DNA of 64,000 bases from the NCBI RefSeq assembly GCF_019375555.1, contig NZ_JAHXDN010000009.1, positions 56,317 to 120,316 on the forward strand, in the 5' to 3' direction. Numbering within the stretch: position 1 is the stretch's first letter; each line of letters opens with the position of its first letter. Below the pieces are notes generated by a model. That model was not told where the DNA came from. It was given only the letters and a program-made list of their open reading frames with translations, and ran no database searches. This document shows positions 61,770 to 64,000 of the stretch, piece by piece. Made by a program: the position numbers and the translations under genes. The DNA is from Roseobacter insulae (GTDB lineage Bacteria; Pseudomonadota; Alphaproteobacteria; Rhodobacterales; Rhodobacteraceae).

Positions 61770-62332
61770 CAGAAGTTTTCTTCCGCATAGGTGGCGTCTT
61801 CTTCCAGACCCAGTCCAAGATAACCCTCTCGGCCCGTGATCTCCTTGACGCGCGGATCGCGGCGGAACCAGGGGCCTTTGCCCTTGGCTTCCGGATGTTT
61901 CGCGGCCCATTTCTTGGTCCAGGTGTTGGCTTTTATCCAATCTGCATCAGCGGCCTTGATGCGCTGCACAAGGTAGACGTTGCGCGCGCCAAGCTCGTCG
62001 TCCTCCAGCAGCAGGCCGTCTACTTCTACCACCTCATTGCAAAAGGGCGCCAGTTCCTCCGCCGCGCCGGTAAAGGCGGGTTGGCTGTTTTTCATCGCAA
62101 GAACCAGCACGTCATCGGCGGTACGCACCAGCCCCATCTGGCGTGTACCCGCCCCGCAATTGTCCGGGCAGTCGCCGGTCAGTTCGCAAAGGACATCCAC
62201 AACCCGTGCTTCGAACTTTGCCGGCACCTCGGCATAAAGGTTCCAGCTTTTGGCTTCCGAGCCTTCGGAGAAATCCTGCGCCGCAACGGGCGTGGCAAGA
62301 AGGGCGGCTAACATGGCAAGCTTACGCATCAT
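61769..62332 (-). CDS. Exported protein of unknown function, SCO1-linked
   Basis: A 187-residue protein with a signal peptide (MMRKLAMLAALLATPVAAQ). The mature part has a cysteine group CELTGDCPDNCG (C-x6-C-x3-C) and a later FCNEVVEVDG, then a basic Trp/Lys-rich C-terminus (TWTKKWAAKHPEAKGKGPWF). I do not recognise a family. It sits between the two other exported cysteine proteins with 4-bp and 1-bp overlaps, so it should act with them in the periplasm, possibly in copper or nitrogen-oxide chemistry; that is inference from context. Confidence 0.75.
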   Translation of the reverse strand: MMRKLAMLAALLATPVAAQDFSEGSEAKSWNLYAEVPAKFEARVVDVLCELTGDCPDNCGAGTRQMGLVRTADDVLVLAMKNSQPAFTGAAEELAPFCNEVVEVDGLLLEDDELGARNVYLVQRIKAADADWIKANTWTKKWAAKHPEAKGKGPWFRRDPRVKEITGREGYLGLGLEEDATYAEENF

Positions 62333-62772
62333 TTTGGCTCCGGGAATGAGAAGGGCGGCACGGTGCCGAAATCCTCGTGATTGCGGTTCTGGATGTCTGC
62401 ATCGCTGACGACTTCGCTGACAACAATGTAGTTCTGGCCATCCCGCTCATACAGCATGCCATCCGCGGTCACCGTATGTGCGGCAAGGCTCAGCTGCGTG
62501 TCACCGCTGGCGGAGCCATCATCCTGTGCGATCTTGAGAACCATGTAGACCGTGCCGTCTTCGGCGAGCAGCCCAACGGGTATGCCCCCGGCAGAGCACC
62601 AGAGCGCGCAGGTATGGTGCGCGGAGCCAACCACCGCATCCGGTCCTCCCATCACACCCGAGTAGTAACACCAGGTGTCGATAATCTCTCCGGTCACCTG
62701 GACGCGGGTGCCTTCGTTGGCCCATCCGGGCAGCGCAAGCGAACTGAGAAGAAGGGCAAGGGGCAGGCGCAT
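62329..62772 (-). CDS. Exported cysteine/histidine protein of unknown function
   Basis: A 147-residue protein with a signal peptide (MRLPLALLLSSLALPGWA). It contains TGEIIDTWCYYSGVMGG and HHTCALWCSAGGIPVGLL; the pattern GE(I/V)xDxxCY...HxxCAxxCxxGGIP recurs in small exported proteins of unknown function in several phyla, as I recall. Four His/Cys residues in the HHTCALWC core suggest metal or heme binding. GGAGG precedes the ATG at 62772. First gene of the three-gene operon ending in SCO1. Confidence 0.75.
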   Translation of the reverse strand: MRLPLALLLSSLALPGWANEGTRVQVTGEIIDTWCYYSGVMGGPDAVVGSAHHTCALWCSAGGIPVGLLAEDGTVYMVLKIAQDDGSASGDTQLSLAAHTVTADGMLYERDGQNYIVVSEVVSDADIQNRNHEDFGTVPPFSFPEPK

Positions 62773-62862
62773 GATGGGTATCCTCCGTGACATCGAAAAA
62801 AGCCTAGAGGGCGGTTTGTTGGCGATCAATCCTCGATTGCCGACGGGCCGATCACTTTTTGC

Positions 62863-62888
62863 GGAACCTTTCGAATGTCATGCGTGTT
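62863..62888 (+). promoter_or_regulatory. Probable EcfG general-stress promoter of csbD
   Basis: GGAAC (62863-62867), 17 bases, TGTT (62885-62888): the alphaproteobacterial EcfG consensus GGAAC-N16-17-CGTT with one mismatch, 66 bp before csbD and on its strand. Confidence 0.55.
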
Positions 62889-62953
62889 GGGGAGGCAAGA
62901 GCATGTGACGCACATGTGCTTGGTTCAACGAGTTCGACCCAAAGGAGAGACCA

Positions 62954-63163
62954 ATGAACTGGGACACCATCAAAGGTAACTGGAAACAACTGACAGGTTC
63001 AATCCAAAGTAAATGGGGTGAACTGACCAACGATGAAATCGATCAGGTCCAGGGCGACAGAGAACGCCTTGCCGGGCTCATTCAGGAACGCTACGGCGTG
63101 GCCAAGGAAGAAGCCGAAAACCAGATCGATGCCTTCATCGCAGAGCATAAATCAGCCGCGTAA
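62954..63163 (+). CDS. CsbD family stress protein
   Basis: A 69-residue hydrophilic protein. MNWDTIKGNWKQLTGSIQSKW and the following LTNDEIDQVQGDRERLAGLIQERYG are diagnostic of the CsbD/YjbJ family, which is strongly induced in general stress in many bacteria; no molecular function is known. AAAGGAGAG precedes the ATG. A probable EcfG promoter lies upstream and a terminator ~25 bp downstream, making a monocistronic stress gene. Confidence 0.92.
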   Translation: MNWDTIKGNWKQLTGSIQSKWGELTNDEIDQVQGDRERLAGLIQERYGVAKEEAENQIDAFIAEHKSAA

Positions 63164-63186
63164 CTTCCTCGTGGCGGTTGGTTTCT

Positions 63187-63218
63187 AAAAGGCGGTCCCG
63201 ACCAGGGATCGCCTTTTT
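63187..63218 (+). terminator. Rho-independent terminator of csbD
   Basis: AAAAGGCGGTCCC pairs with GGGATCGCCTTTT (one G-U) across GACCA and ends in T5. Confidence 0.9.
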
Positions 63219-63356
63219 CAATGGGTTGGTGAACTGGAAAGAGCCGTAAGCACGCCCGTCTGTGAAAGAAAATCCAAGGTACATATTTGCCTTCCTTGCC
63301 GGATAATGCACCATTTCGCTACGGATACACAAATGGCTGCATTCATGAAGCTGCAC

Positions 63357-63791
63357 TCAGATCGTATCAGAGATTTCTTGACCATCCAGAAAGGGTTTCT
63401 CGACTCGCCACCATGCCCATCCACCGACGACCCCGGCAAACAACCCTATGGACACAATTGGAAACCAAGCGGACCAACCGTCTTTGGTCAAAAAGGCAAA
63501 AAGTACCGAGCCAACCAAACCAACAACAGCTCCAGATATCAGAGCCACGGAGCGCGGCTGTTTAAATGCCAGACCTAATACCATTCGCAAAAGTGCACCC
63601 AGTGGCATTGAGCAAAGAGCGATGGGGAGTATGATTGGTTGTGCGATTGTCCGTACAGCAAGCGCTTCGAGACTTCCAAGTGGGCCACTGTCGAGGATCA
63701 TTATCCCGAAGCAAACGACGAAAGCACCAGCTTCTACGGCGACAAAACAAGCCCATAGTGAAAGCACTGAACTGAAGTTTCTTTTGTTCAA
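63357..63791 (-). CDS. Small polytopic membrane protein, unrecognised
   Basis: A 144-residue protein with about four hydrophobic segments (e.g. VEAGAFVVCFGIMILD, IAQPIILPIALCSMPLGA, ALISGAVVGLVGSVLF, WFPIVSIGLFAGVVGGWAW). No family recognised. The start is a TTG at 63791 with AGGATAG ~8 bases upstream. GC content is visibly lower than in the rest of the window, suggesting acquired DNA. It follows the truncated ORF by 20 bp. Confidence 0.55.
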   Translation of the reverse strand: MNKRNFSSVLSLWACFVAVEAGAFVVCFGIMILDSGPLGSLEALAVRTIAQPIILPIALCSMPLGALLRMVLGLAFKQPRSVALISGAVVGLVGSVLFAFLTKDGWSAWFPIVSIGLFAGVVGGWAWWRVEKPFLDGQEISDTI

Positions 63792-63811
63792 TTCGGTCTA
63801 TCCTAGGCGTT

Positions 63812-64000
63812 CTAGATTGTTCGCACATTTGCCCTCATATCGACCCCAATGTCGACGAACCAGCCATTCGTCCATGGCGCAGAAACAGTCAGTATGCGCT
63901 TGAAGCGGTCTTTGGCTCCTACTATTTCATCACCAATTTCTGCTATGCGGACAAACCTGCCGTTTGACTGTTGGACGATAACGGCTGCAGGCAACCCCAA
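63812..64000 (-). CDS. C-terminal part of an unrecognised protein (truncated by the window end)
   Basis: The last ~62 residues of a protein whose frame is open to the window edge, ending TNGWFVDIGVDMRANVRTI. No signal, membrane segment or motif is seen in the fragment. It lies 20 bp upstream of the small membrane-protein gene on the same strand and shares its low GC, so the two may form one operon. Confidence 0.4.
   Translation of the reverse strand: MGLPAAVIVQQSNGRFVRIAEIGDEIVGAKDRFKRILTVSAPWTNGWFVDIGVDMRANVRTI

Overview
The window looks like chromosomal DNA of an alphaproteobacterium of the order Rhodobacterales, most likely the marine Roseobacter group. This rests on recognised families and gene pairs rather than a database search: the five-gene F1 operon atpHAGDC without the Fo genes, a fused sat-cysC, an Hsp20 gene followed by a DUF1150 gene, DUF2125, DUF2161 and DUF465 proteins, a VPLPA-CTERM sorted exoprotein and a Hint_2-domain protein. 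The DNA is GC-rich except for the last ~0.8 kb. I saw no rRNA, tRNA, CRISPR array, prophage or intact insertion sequence.

Layout. 1-5.1 kb: 3' end of an extensin-like peptidase gene, DUF2125, a ChaC-like cyclotransferase, and a MotA/ExbB-like plus OmpA-like pair that resembles a non-flagellar ion-driven motor. 5.2-9.3 kb: clpA, gloB and a methyltransferase-like gene. 9.6-14.6 kb: atpHAGDC closed by a strong terminator. 14.6-19.7 kb: an ABC membrane domain without ATPase, prs, a DsbA-like isomerase with an alpha/beta hydrolase, a threonine aldolase and a YcgN-like protein. 19.7-24.3 kb: ribF, a MaoC-like hydratase, a HAD hydrolase, a Mn-dependent pyrophosphatase, an MmcQ/YjbR protein and a DUF2161 protein. 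24.4-26.6 kb: groESL behind a promoter overlapped by a CIRCE operator.

26.6-27.2 kb holds no convincing gene. 27.2-33.9 kb: a sensorless histidine kinase and a lone receiver protein, a DMT exporter, a NUDIX enzyme, a lipase, a stand-alone PhnM homologue, purK-purE and a DUF465 protein. 34-38.9 kb: an Hsp20/DUF1150 heat-shock unit, PhzF, sat-cysC with a strong leader hairpin, and a cytochrome P450. 39.1-45.4 kb: trxB and a divergent Lrp-type regulator, a cysteine-free Hint protein, a 48-residue protein, and the overlapping lgt-midA-pgeF operon divergent from a UbiK-like gene. 45.7-50.8 kb: YbjN, proC, a CsaA-like tRNA-binding protein, a D-2-hydroxyacid dehydrogenase, tdk, an unrecognised regulator-like protein and a KAS III-like synthase. 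51-57.6 kb: carB, a VPLPA-CTERM exoprotein, an alpha/beta hydrolase, a small tail-anchored-type protein, a small exported protein and a cupin. 57.7-63.2 kb: glyA, nadK overlapping a BciB-like Fe-S flavoprotein gene, an operon of three exported cysteine proteins ending in SCO1/SenC, and csbD behind a probable EcfG promoter. The window ends in lower-GC DNA with a small membrane protein and a truncated ORF.

Most of the window is conserved housekeeping: energy conversion (ATP synthase), nucleotide supply (prs, purEK, carB, tdk), cofactors (ribF, nadK), one-carbon metabolism (glyA, ltaE), protein quality control (clpA, groESL, hsp20) and envelope lipidation (lgt). No complete undescribed system is proven here. 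The best candidates for new biology are the MotA/ExbB-OmpA pair with its ~440-residue helical stalk, the ATPase-less ABC membrane protein, the three-gene exported cysteine-protein/SCO1 operon, the nadK-linked BciB-like reductase, the sat-cysC leader hairpin and the cysteine-free Hint protein.
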